Positions 35,768-45,499 of a stretch of 62,941 nucleotides of DNA are shown one piece after another. The DNA lies in assembly GCF_000143415.4 (NCBI RefSeq), contig NW_003314315.1, forward strand, positions 755,974-818,914, read 5' to 3'. Origin of the DNA: Selaginella moellendorffii. Lineage: Eukaryota > Streptophyta > Lycopodiopsida > Selaginellales > Selaginellaceae. Made by a program: the position numbers and the translations under genes. Below the pieces are notes generated by a model. The model was given only the letters and a program-made list of their open reading frames with translations. It was not told where the DNA came from and searched no databases. Numbering within the stretch: the stretch's first letter is position 1; each line of letters starts with the position of its first letter.

Positions 35768-36048
35768 TGTCAAGAGAGCGAGGCTCGAGAGAGAGATGCG
35801 GCTCTCAGCTTCCATTCACAAGGGCGTGAACTTGTAGGGAAGCGTGGTGGATTATAAACAACCAAAAAGAACGACTTGAGAGATGATCCATGGGGTTCAA
35901 ATATAAAGGGAAAAAGCCCATGAACAAGAGTGCACCCCTTTTTCCAATCGGTTAAGGGTCTTGAGATATTTGGGGTTAAGCGTCTTTAGGTTTGAATAAT
36001 ACTAGATTGGGAAGTCCAAATTCAGGAGCTTACATTTGGTATTAGAGC
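35768..36048 (+). mobile_element. Second LTR-end plus primer-binding-site module inside the chromovirus
   Basis: TGTCAAG...GAGCTTACA (35,768-36,034) is followed by TTGGTATTAGAGC (36,036-36,048), again an LTR end with a Met-tRNA site. About 35,850-36,034 matches, inverted, the LTR debris at 61,970-62,150. It lies 387 bp after the first primer site, directly before gag. Confidence 0.65.
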
Positions 36049-36092
36049 CTTTTTCTCAGTTCTAATAAAGGACAGAGGTAAATTGCTGGGAG

Positions 36093-37245
36093 ATGGCAAA
36101 GGCAGGGCAAAAACGAACCAAGGCGGAGACAACACCTCCTCTAGAGCTAGAGCCTCCGGTCGAACAAGAGGCTATGGATGAGGAATCCTTGCATGAGGAG
36201 GACTCTAGTGAGGAAACTTCCAAATAGGAGTTCGGTGGTGAGGTTCAGTCGTATAAGGCCCGATTGGACATTCTAGAAGGACAATTGGCACAGACCAATG
36301 CTCTGCTGGAGACTCTCATACACAAGCTAAAGCGCGACGAGAAACAAAAGAAAAGGCAAAAGACTGTGGATGTTGGCAGTGCAGAAGGTGCGGACCTTTC
36401 GGCAGGGACTGAGGCAGAACCAAACAAGGTCGAATAGACCAAAGTGGAATCAGTCCCTCAGGTAGTTCCCAAGTACAAACCAAAGCCCCACCGGTCTTCA
36501 AGGGGGTGAATGACTATAAGGTGGTGGAGGATTGGTTTTACAATATGGATGACTACTTCTAAGCGTTGCAGTTACTAAGCTCAGAGAAGGTCCCATAGAC
36601 AAAACCATACTTGGCAGATAATGCCAGATCTTAGTGGAGAACGACTGAGGCTAACAAAGGACTGGTGGCCACTTGGGAAATGATGAAGGTGAGAATCCGT
36701 GTGATTTATATTCCTTCGAATGTTACTCTACACCTAAGAAATGAGCTGAGTAAGCTGAAGCAAACTGGAACCATTCAAGAGTATGTGAATGGATTTATGG
36801 CAAAGAGGATACTTGTCATGGATATGAGTGATATGGATGCGTTCCATGCCTTTATATCAGGCTTGCAGACCTGGGCTCGCGTCAAGGTGATGCATTGGAA
36901 CCCGACTAACTATAAAGAGGTGTTGGATGCGGCCATCAAGGTGCATTTTAATGATAACCTACGAAAGGGGAACACAACGGGGTTAGGGTTCATGTTTAGC
37001 AAAAGGGCCAAACCAAGGGGAACATATAGCAAAGGGAAATCCAAGAAGGGTTTCTCTAAGAATGAGTCCTCGGGGTTCTGGAAAGGCAAATCTGGTGGCT
37101 AGCAAGCAAGTACATAGGGGAGTCAAGCAAAAAGAGACAAACCCATGGATAAGAAGGTTAAGTTTGCTAGTAGTGTGGGAAACAACATATACTACAACTG
37201 TGGTGAAGTGGGACACTTTTCGAGGGAATGTCCTTAACCCGAAGA
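36093..37245 (+). pseudogene. Chromovirus gag (disrupted)
   Basis: Begins MAKAGQKRTKAET. After stops it continues through a retrotransposon-gag region (36,665-37,100, with HLRNELSKLKQTGTIQEYV). It ends in a zinc knuckle NCGEVGHFSREC (about 37,195-37,235) whose first Cys is Tyr. Gag packages the RNA. Two or more in-frame stops and a frameshift are present. Confidence 0.75.
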
Positions 37246-37394
37246 AGGCCAGAGCCAATATGGCCATTAAGTCGTGTGAAATCCAAACTAAGGTATGTGA
37301 TCCAATCTCTAGCTCAAAGTTACTCATTACAGGAGCAACTTTGGTAGAGAGTCATTCTCAACATTTACTAGCCCTCTGAGGGAAGCTCGGAGGT

Positions 37395-38672
37395 AGTTTT
37401 GTTAAGATTTTTATTGACATGGGTGTTTTAGATAATTTTGTGGCTGCAGATATAGTCTGGCAAGTCGGACTAACGGTGCAATGGCTAGGTGAACTAAGGA
37501 CGATAGAGTTTGTTCAAGGTAGCCAAAGCATCAATGAGATACTTCGACAAGTGAAAGTTGAAGTAGGGACATGAAAAGTAGACATGGATTTCACCGTGTT
37601 GAACATGGTAAGATTTGACGTAATCTTCGGGATGGATTGGTTCAATCAATTCGTAGTAGCCCTGCATGGACAAGGGAGGAACCTTGTGGTACTGGTGAAT
37701 GCCTGGAGAGAACGATTCAGGGTGGAGGCCTAGGATTTAAAGGTAGGGCAATGTAAGGCCAAAGACTTCTATTTAAACCTAGTGTTCACGAGAGGACAAC
37801 TCACTAAAGGAACCAAGGCAGCATTTTTATGCTTACTCTTGGTGAAAAGTGACAAAAAGAGGGGAACGGAAGAAGTACCTTTAGTAATTCAGCGGGTGTT
37901 GGACCAATTCCAAGATACCATGCTAAAGGAGCTATCAGCGGGATTGCCCCCCACACGACCGATAGAACATAAGTTTGAGCTGGTCGAGGGTGTTAAGGCA
38001 GTGGTTCGTCCCCCCTATCGTTTGAACGAAAGAGAACTCGAAGAGCTCAAGCACCAACTAGAAGAGTTGGTGGACAAAGGGTATGTTAGGTTGAGCAAGT
38101 CACCGTATGGGGCACTAGTGTTATTTGTGAAAAAGAAAGATGGATTTATGTGCATGTGCATAGACTACTGGTTGCTCAACAAGTATACAAAGAAAAATAA
38201 GTACCTTTTGCCAAGGATTGAGAACCTGTTCGATAGGTTGGGAAATGCAAAATACTTCTCGAGGATTGACCTAAGGTCAGGATACTACTAAATCAGGGTA
38301 GTAGAGGAAAATGTTGAGAAGACAACTTGTTGAACAAGGTATGGGAGCTTTGAGTTTCTGGTAATGCCCTTTGGGCTATGCAATGCGCTGGCAATACTTT
38401 CGGCGCTGATGAACCACATCTTTGTACCCTATCTGGATCACTTTGTGGTCGTCTATATTGATGACATCCTGATCTATAGTGAGACACTAGAGGAGCATGC
38501 CGAACACTTGACGAAGGTGTTTGAGAATCTAAGGGAACATAAGCTGTATGCTAAAGAGAGCAAATGTGACTTTGCTCAACAAGAGATAAAGTTTCTAGAG
38601 CATGTGGTGGGCAAGGACAGGCTCAAAGTGGACCCTGAGAAGGTCCAAGCGACAGATAAACAGAAAGGGTGA
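37395..38672 (+). pseudogene. Chromovirus protease and reverse transcriptase (disrupted)
   Basis: The protease region (37,395-37,730) keeps FIDMGVLDNF, where active copies have DSGA, plus VIFGMDW. Reverse transcriptase follows: [14 protein letters not shown] (about 38,000), [27 protein letters not shown] then a stop at 38,291, [15 protein letters not shown], and the catalytic YIDDILIYS (about 38,455). The frame stops at 38,670, before RNase H. Confidence 0.85.
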
Positions 38673-38689
38673 ATAGGTAGCTGGAGGAT

Positions 38690-39439
38690 TATTTGCGATG
38701 CTATATCTCAGGAGACCAGACTGATTGGGTAAGTCATTTGGGACTTGCAGAAATGTGTTATAACAACTCACCACACTCAAGTATCAGGGTGAGTTCATGG
38801 GAAGTTATCAATGGGCGAGCTATTGAAGGTTCTGTGGAACTCGGCGTGGTCGAGTATCATGAAGAGTTACCCGCAGTGGAGGCACGGCGAAAAGACTCAA
38901 CATTTGGAATCTAGTAAGGGATTCCTTGGAATGGGCTCAACAAAAGCAAACCAAGTACACGAACCAGAAGTGCCGGGATGTAAAATTCTAAGCTGGGGAG
39001 AAGGTGTGGCTGAACACCAAGAACCTTAGGCTACCAAGTGGGATCAGCCGGAAGTTGACCCAAAGGTAAAAATGCATATATTCCTGGAGATTAATTGATC
39101 TTGTGTTCCTTAAGCAAGTTTGCAGGGCCTTACGAGATTGAGGCACGAATTGGTAAAGTGGCTTACCGTCTTCAACTTCCTCGAGAGATGGGGAAGATGC
39201 ACCCAATGTTCTATGTGAACTTATTCAAGTTGTACTTTGAGGATCCGCTTTGCAAGGACCAAGTAAGTCCTTTACCTGAGGTTATCCAAGGGGAAGAGGA
39301 ATACGAAGTCGAGGCCATTCTCAATGCGTGCAAGAGCAAGCGACAAAGACGCAAGATGAGGGAGTTTCATGTGAAGTGGAAAGGATTTCCACACTATGAA
39401 GCAACATGGGAACTAAAGGAGAACCTAGTGAACGCGTGA
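38690..39439 (+). pseudogene. Chromovirus integrase end and chromodomain
   Basis: 38,690-38,800 reads ISGDQTDWVSHLGLAEMCYN, the C-terminal part of the integrase core. The HHCC and first core residues are absent. 39,115-39,250 carries GPYEIEARIGKVAYRLQLP and MHPMFYVNLFK. 39,300-39,437 is the chromodomain (EYEVEAILN...KMREFHVKWKGFPHYEATWE), with the aromatic cage largely kept. Confidence 0.85.
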
Positions 39440-39901
39440 GATCTAGTGGAGGAATTTTTGCAAGGTAAAACTTTATGTACTTATGCAAAGTTCAATTAAA
39501 GTATCAATTTGTGAAGTTGAGCAATGGCATATGTTGGGTCCCAAAGGCACATCGAAGGTAAGCTAATTAGCATGGGTTAGCTAGGTCGACTAGGTGTAGG
39601 AAACTACGCCCAATTCTCTGCAGAGATATTGAATCCGTAGACGTATTCTACGGAGGTTGGGTTCGAGTCCTAAGCCCCTAATAAAGCAAGGCTGGGATCA
39701 AGTCCTAACCCCATACTAGGGCATGGAGAGGTGAGGGGTATAGGGACACCTGTATTCTGTAGTCATGGGCTCTTGGCCGGGGAGGCTAACTTAGGCACAC
39801 TACTAAGTGGAGGGATGCCCCCGGAGACATGGTCAACAAGTTGTAGGCTTAAAAAGAGATGTTCAATATGGGCATCGAACTTCTTCTATGGGTGGTGGAG
39901 T

Positions 39902-41066
39902 TGTAAGGAACCAATTCCCTAAGGTGTCGTAGGCCAAAAGATCCCCAAAAGCACGACTGAAATGATAAAGAGTTCATCGGATGGGACCGAGTCTGAGATC
40001 GAGTCCAAAACCGACTTTGGGACCGAGTTCGAGATAGAGTCCAGGATCGAGTCTGAGTCTGACTCCAAGACCGAGTTCAAGACCGAGTTTGAGACCGAGT
40101 TCAATACAGAGTCCGAGATCCAAAATTAGGTCTGAGACCGAGTTCGAGGTCAAGTCCGAGGTCTAATCCAAGATCAGGTCCAAGGTCGAGTCCGAGATTG
40201 AGTCCAAGACTGAGTTCGAAGTCGAGTCCAAGATTGAGTCCGAGATCGATTCCGATACCGAGTCCAAGTACTAATATAGGTCGAGGGGTGAAATCCCAAA
40301 GCATGTGTCTCCCAGGGGGGGGGGGGGGGTGGTGTTGCAGGGGGTTCCAAAAGTATAGTAAGGATAGAGAGGTCTAGGAACCAATCTTGAAGGAACTCTC
40401 CAATGGTGCTTCCAAATTTACTTGGGGCCGAAGGGCCTTGGGTGGGAGTGAGCATGGACTCGGGTGGTGCCAGAGGGGCCACCCAAGGAAGTGCTCAAGA
40501 GCAATTTCCATTCCCGAAAGGGAAACCAACTGTAGTGCTCTTGACTCATGTGGAGTGGTGCCCCACTTGAGTACCTTGTGGCTCATTGGTCCTCGCCCTT
40601 CCTAGGGGCTTGGGCCTTCACTTTAGGATGGAAGTGGGGGGTTAGAGGTGCCCATACTGGGCCATTAGGCCACGGTGTTTCGCCCCAGCGTCCCGAAGCA
40701 AGTGTTGGACCCAAGGATTGGGATTTAGAGGGTCCCATGATCAAGTCTTGTTGTACCAAGGGATGTTAAGAACCTAGAGGCTTGGTGTGCTTGGCTGCTT
40801 ATGCCTGCGGGGAGTGTAGCAGAACCTTAAGTCCAATTTAACTCGAGAAGGGGATTGGGAGAGATTTGGGAATCCGTGGATGGGTGGTTAATGCTCCGTT
40901 GCTCGTGTAGTGAGTAGCTAAAACCAAGTAGGACCAAGTAGGACCAAGTAGGAGCTAGTACAATAGGTAGGAACCTTGGCGAGGGAACTTAGCTAAAGCC
41001 AAGGTAGTGTTAGTCGGATAGACGAGGTAAATTTGCAAATTGGAAAGGAAAAATTTGTGGCTTACA
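39902..41066 (+). repeat. 3' LTR of the chromovirus
   Basis: Starts TGTAAGGAACC and ends GGCTTACA. The minisatellite lies at 39,985-40,270 and 15 Gs at 40,315-40,329. GGACCAAGTA is repeated in tandem near 40,930. Confidence 0.9.
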
Positions 41067-41995
41067 GGGGACTATAAAAGGGATATTAGGGAAGGTTGTT
41101 CCCCATGTTTGCGAGCATCTTAAGGGTGTTAAGGAGTGGATCTAGGATGATCACTCATGGATGGATGGCCCAGTCTTTGAGAGATAGGACTGGGATGTAG
41201 GTGGTGTTGGATGACCAGTATGGCAAAGGTGAATGGGCATAGCCTTAGCATAATAGACTGATATATCAGTGGTACTTTTGGGTGTTGGTCATGGGATTAA
41301 ATATGTGGAGCACTTGGACCAAGTGCAAAAGTTGAATGGTATGGATGCCATTCTCAGGGCTAGCAAGCCTGAAGTCTAGAATAAGACTTATGGAGGCTGT
41401 GAGTGAGATTCCTCCAAGTGGTTAGATGTGTGGTTAAGTGACTAAAGTAAAATGGAAAATTTAGTTGCTTACACAAGCTTGATTATTATGGAGACAATTT
41501 TAAAGACAATGTGAAGATTTTGTAAAGTAAATGTCAACCTTTCAATTTATCATTTGATCTTTTTCCTTTACCTTCTACTCTTTTTGAACTTTTTTTTATT
41601 TTTCGGCCTAAACCACCTTCTCATATTCTTAGTATTCCTTGCTTGTTAGTAACATTTCCTTCTCCTGACACATTAATCATTTATGACTCTTATGATTCTT
41701 ATTCTTGGTTTAGTGTTAAATTGAGTGTTTTTTGTCCTTCTTATACTAATTTAGATATTAAATATATGTATAAAGTTGAGAATCTTATTTTTGTTTTATT
41801 AGCAAAGTCTTTGATCAGTTTTGGTGTTGAATATTCCTCTGTTCTAAAGGTTAAGTTGTTTTGGTTAGAATTTTAGGTTAAGTGCGTATCCCCATTTATG
41901 AATGCTATAGAGAGTCTTTACTTTATTATTGTTACTAAGGAATTTGAGTCTGAGTTAATATGGGGGGAAGATGAGGAGGTAAGTTCTACTTATGG

Positions 41996-42759
41996 TGTAG
42001 CGCATGTGATCATGAGATGAGATTTGGATATATTGTCACCGTAGATTCTTGGAACCTTAAGGGATAAATGGGGATAAAATAGCCACTAAGGGCTCTCTTA
42101 TCAAGCAATTGCCCCTTTTCCAGTTGGCTTGACAGGAGAGAGATAAAGTGCGTTACATATGGTATTGAAGCAAATGGCACAGGTTCGATTCCCATTGATT
42201 AGTGGCTACTTAAAAATATAATATACCCTTGAGCAAGGTATATTCTTACCCCTAAATTTGAAATCATATGTATTGGGCATCCATGCATACGTCCTTCCTC
42301 TTGTGTGGAGTATCCACAAACGAAAGTATTCACCGTGGGTGGATGATTAGTTGCCTCACATATGGAATAGTTAGTTTACACAATGGAAGAATTGGTAGAT
42401 TCAGTATGGAAATGGAAGTGCTGGTTCCCCTTGGCTCAGTAGGGGTTGTTAGTCAATAGTCAATGAGGACATTGACATCTCTCAAGGGGGGGTGAGTGTA
42501 GTGCATGTGATCATCCCATTGGTAGATTCAGTGTGGAAATGAAGGTGTTGGTTCCCCTTGGCTTAGTAGGGGTTGTTAGTCAATAGTAGGGGGTGAGTGT
42601 AGCGTATGTGATCATGGGATGAGATTTAGATATACTGTCACTGTGAATCCTTGGAACCTTGGGGGATAAATGGGGATAAAATAGCCACTAAGGGCTTTCT
42701 CATAAAAAAATTGCCCCTTTTCCAGTTGGCTTAAGGGGAGAGAGATAATATGCACTATA
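41996..42759 (+). mobile_element. TRIM-type LTR retroelement, copy B
   Basis: Same family as copy A, opposite orientation. LTRs are 41,996-42,157 and 42,598-42,759 (162 bp each). Target duplication TATGG lies at 41,991-41,995 and 42,760-42,764. Primer site TGGTATTGAAGC and B box GGTTCGATTCC follow the first LTR (42,159-42,196). Near 42,490 a G-rich tract plus the first 20 bases of an LTR are followed by a second partial copy of the interior. Confidence 0.88.
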
Positions 42760-42764
42760 TATGG

Positions 42765-43120
42765 TCATGAGTTTGAGTTAACAATGGTTTTGAAAGATTA
42801 TTAGTGGGCAAACTTAAGTGAAATGCTGGATTACAATGGTTTTTGAAATCCTTTATTTTAGTTCAAAGTTATAGCTTTAAAGTTGGTTTAAGCATTTAGT
42901 AGCTGTATATGAAGTTATAACTAGTTTATTGAGATTCTATAGTTGTTGGATGATGTTTATACTATGGCCTTGGGTTTTGTTTCAGTTATAGTTATTAGCA
43001 ACTAGATTACTAGTTCTGTGGGAGCTTCAAGTTTTTATAGCAATTTATAATCACTTAACATAAATTCTAAATGTTCCATCTAATTTATTGTCATCACTTT
43101 TTCATCTTCTAGAGGGGAGG
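42765..43120. other. Interior of the outer element, nothing recognised
   Basis: AT-rich, without a frame. It ends at a GAGGGGAGG polypurine tract (43,111-43,120) directly before the 3' short LTR, which fits a polypurine primer. Confidence 0.4.
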
Positions 43121-43299
43121 TGTAAGGTCTATAAATACATACCCTATTTAGGTAATACACTTATTATAGTACTATAGTATATACATCGTCCATTCAAGAC
43201 TTAATATCATCCATCCATTTTTGTATATAAAGAGGGGTCTAAACCCCAATTAATATACCTAAACACTCACATTTATATATTCTAGGTATATCCTTTAAA

Positions 43300-43630
43300 G
43301 CAAACCAAAAACAAATTGGGCTTACGTAGTTGTTTTAATCATGATTGTTCCTTTTCTTGCTTGAACCTTTGATCTATTTCATGATGGCTTGCTCACTTTG
43401 AATTTTAAAATGAAAAATATTTAGTCATTCATAAGCAAGATATAAAGGTCCAATTGTTTTAGGGAGTTGTCTGCAGATTTTTGGGCATTTATAAATTCCC
43501 ATCAAGTTGCATCCATTGTGTGCCTGTATATATGAACTGATAATAAGCTCATTTTATATTTTTTAAATATATATATAAAATATATATATATATTTTATAT
43601 CTATATAAAACCATTTTCCATACCTGTAGC
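43300..43630. other. AT-rich interval with TA microsatellite
   Basis: 43,556-43,610 is an ATATAT/TTTTAAA tract. Nothing else seen. Confidence 0.5.
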
Positions 43631-43632
43631 AT

Positions 43633-43749
43633 CTACCCATCAAAATGAACTTTAGCTCCATTGGTGTTAGTGTTTGTTTTCGCATTAACAGTGCCAATAA
43701 CCATGACCAAAAGCATCAGCATTATTAGTGTTGTAACCTTCTTCACCAT
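43633..43749 (-). pseudogene. Truncated paralogue of the secreted cysteine-rich peptide
   Basis: From the ATG at 43,749 it reads MVKKVTTLIMLMLLVMVIG, then NAKTNTN...AKVHFDG and a stop. The hydrophobic leader and the AKVH junction line up with the gene at 44,807-45,001 (MAKK... and ARVHPN), but the Cys-rich end is lost to an early stop. Confidence 0.5.
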
Positions 43750-43829
43750 CTCTTCAACTCTTTTATAACTCTTAGATTCAAAGAGTTCTAGCAAAGTGAT
43801 TACATTGCTGCTAGTCAAGAATATATTAA

Positions 43830-44790
43830 GCCAATTAAGAATGAGTGTAATGAATATTCCTAGAACATCCCTAGAATATTTTTGATTTGTTTAATAATTG
43901 AGTGGAGCCTCACTCTAACTTGCTTAATGGCCCATTTATGTCTGGATCATTCTTGAAAGCAGTGGCTTAAAACAAATTAACTCCTTTGATCCATCCTCTT
44001 TTAAAATCCACTGTGTGTTTTCCTGACTCATATAAGGGATTGGAGCATTAGAACTTTATATGATGATAAAAAGAAACTCCACATATATATTAAAAATATT
44101 TGAAATTTTAAACTGTGAACTCTAAATATTTTTAGCTTAACTCACTTGTCAATTATTATTCTATTATAGGTTATTTCTAAATGTAGTCAATAAGTAGAGA
44201 TTTTGAGCTTGTAAATGCTGGGATTTTAATAAGTAGAGATTTTGAGTTTGTAAATGTTAGGATCTAAATATTTATCAAGGGCAGTGATCAAAATTGGCTA
44301 CTACAAAACACTGCTCTACCACAAAAATACATAAGTTAAGGGGTATGTGTAATTTAAGTATTTTAGTGAAGATAAAACACTTAAAATTTTATATATAAAA
44401 TTATGTTAAGTATGTAAATATAAATTTTAAGTGTTCATATAAAATAAAATTTTGTACTAAAATTTAAGTTAAGGCCTTAATATAGAATATAAATAACCAG
44501 CTTTAAGTATTAAAAAACCATAAAATCCTAATCAATACAAACCAGATATAGAAAATCGAGCTTAAAGAAAAAACATAAAGCAAACCAAGCTTGCTCCATA
44601 GCACAGCTGGAATTTGCTTTGCTGGATTATTTTTCCAAACAGTAGTTACCACGGGTTTTGAAATTAAAAATATTGAGAAAAAGTGCAATTTGCAATTTAT
44701 TGCAAAATTCCCACTTTATCAAGAACTGCTCGCTCAAGAAAGTCCTGGCATCTGTAAAATTATCATATCATATTGGATTATTAGTATGTC
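43830..44790. other. AT-rich interval, no gene seen
   Basis: Short direct repeats (AATAAGTAGAGATTTTGAG.TTGTAAATG at about 44,190 and 44,225). No coding sign. Confidence 0.4.
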
Positions 44791-44806
44791 TCCCACACAT
44801 TTTTAT

Positions 44807-45001
44807 CTAGCAGCAGTACTGTCTCCGACGGTAGTAGCATTTCTTGGGGCACTCTGGTGCATTAGGATGAACTCTGGCCGTTCCCTTCGTCATAGTTGTC
44901 ACGGTGGGGAGGTCCACTCTTGCAGTGGCAGGGCCAAAGGCAGCGAAGGCCAACACCAGCAGCAGCATCAACTTCATCATCAGGGCAACCTTCTTTGCCA
45001 T
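44807..45001 (-). CDS. Secreted cysteine-rich peptide precursor (64 aa)
   Basis: The ATG at 45,001 gives MAKKVALMMKLMLLLVLAFA, a clear signal peptide, with likely cleavage after FGPATA. The mature part of about 37 residues ends CPKKCYYRRRQYCC, giving a C-x3-C-x7-CC pattern and a strong basic patch. A TATATAAA box lies 66-73 bp upstream. The frame is intronless. I do not recognise a family. It is not a RALF, thionin or classic defensin, which need more Cys or other spacing. A role as a signal or antimicrobial peptide is inference. A paralogous leader at 43.7 kb supports it as a real gene. Confidence 0.6.
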   Translation of the reverse strand: MAKKVALMMKLMLLLVLAFAAFGPATARVDLPTVTTMTKGTARVHPNAPECPKKCYYRRRQYCC

Positions 45002-45066
45002 CTCTCCAAGCAACTCCTTCCTGTGTTAAGATCAACTCTTGAAAGAGCACTGCTTTCCTGGCTGCG

Positions 45067-45074
45067 TTTATATA
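45067..45074 (-). promoter_or_regulatory. TATA box of the cysteine-rich peptide gene
   Basis: TATATAAA on the minus strand, 66-73 bp before the ATG, leaving a 5' UTR of about 40 nt. Confidence 0.6.
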
Positions 45075-45084
45075 CCTTGTCAAG

Positions 45085-45151
45085 TTAGTGGGCTTGGAAT
45101 ATTGTTGACAAAATACGCCGCAGACTAGTCATAATATTCCAAACCCACTAA
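45085..45151. repeat. Inverted repeat upstream of the TATA box
   Basis: Arms of 19 bp (45,085-45,103 TTAGTGGGCTTGGAATATT and 45,133-45,151) with one C/T difference and a 29-nt loop. Confidence 0.85.
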
Positions 45152-45499
45152 GGTGACGAGGTGTCGTTTAAGAGACGTGCACGATTCTGAACACAGGATT
45201 CAAAATCTTGTTTTCTTTCCAAAATGTGAGCGTTCGATTCAGCAATGAAGTCGAAAGATTTTAGAAGAATGTACAATAATCCAGCATCTGGGAATGCTGA
45301 GGTAAGATTTGAGAAGAATGTACAATAATTCAACATCAAACTGTCTGGGAATGCTGCGGCATTGTTGTAAAACATGATCAAGGAAATCACACCTTTCTGC
45401 GCGCGCGAAATATTTAAAAAAAATTAAAATTCCATTAATACATTTAACGGTTAAGTCCCTCCTTAAACCCTAAACTCTGAAACCTTAGAACAGTTAAGG

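Larger units (their letters stand above)
34574..41066 (+). mobile_element. Full-length Ty3/gypsy chromovirus, internally deleted
   Basis: The 5' LTR is 34,574-35,646 and the 3' LTR is 39,902-41,066. Target duplication GGGGA lies at 34,569-34,573 and 41,067-41,071. TTGGTATCGGAGC (35,649-35,661) is the primer binding site for initiator Met-tRNA. In order on the plus strand come a gag-like frame (36,093 on), a protease-like region, reverse transcriptase, the end of integrase and a chromodomain. A chromodomain after integrase defines chromoviruses, which read histone marks for target choice. All frames contain stops, and the RNase H and integrase core are missing, so it cannot move by itself. Confidence 0.92.
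33161..41473 (+). mobile_element. Solo LTR (TGTAAG...CTTACA), split by a nested element
   Basis: The LTR runs 33,161-34,573 and resumes at 41,072-41,473 after the inserted element. It starts TGTAAGAC and ends GCTTACA. A perfect 5-bp target duplication CAAGC lies at 33,156-33,160 and 41,474-41,478. It holds a long array of 12-bp GAGATGGA-type repeats (33,390-33,840) and a poly-G tract (34,009-34,023). No primer binding site or polypurine tract follows or precedes it, which is what unequal LTR recombination leaves. Confidence 0.88.
32493..43295 (+). mobile_element. Old short-LTR element hosting the nested insertions
   Basis: 32,493 to about 32,665 and 43,121 to about 43,295 are diverged direct copies. 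Both begin (TG)TAAGG.CT.TAAATACATA and share ACTATAG.ATAT, TCTAAACCCCAATTAAT and CTCACATT. TAAAG before the first and after the second could be the target duplication, but the LTR ends are blurred. Between them, once the insertions are removed, a plus-strand frame (32,911-33,160) continues across the solo-LTR site (41,474 on). The interior codes nothing I can name. Confidence 0.4.
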
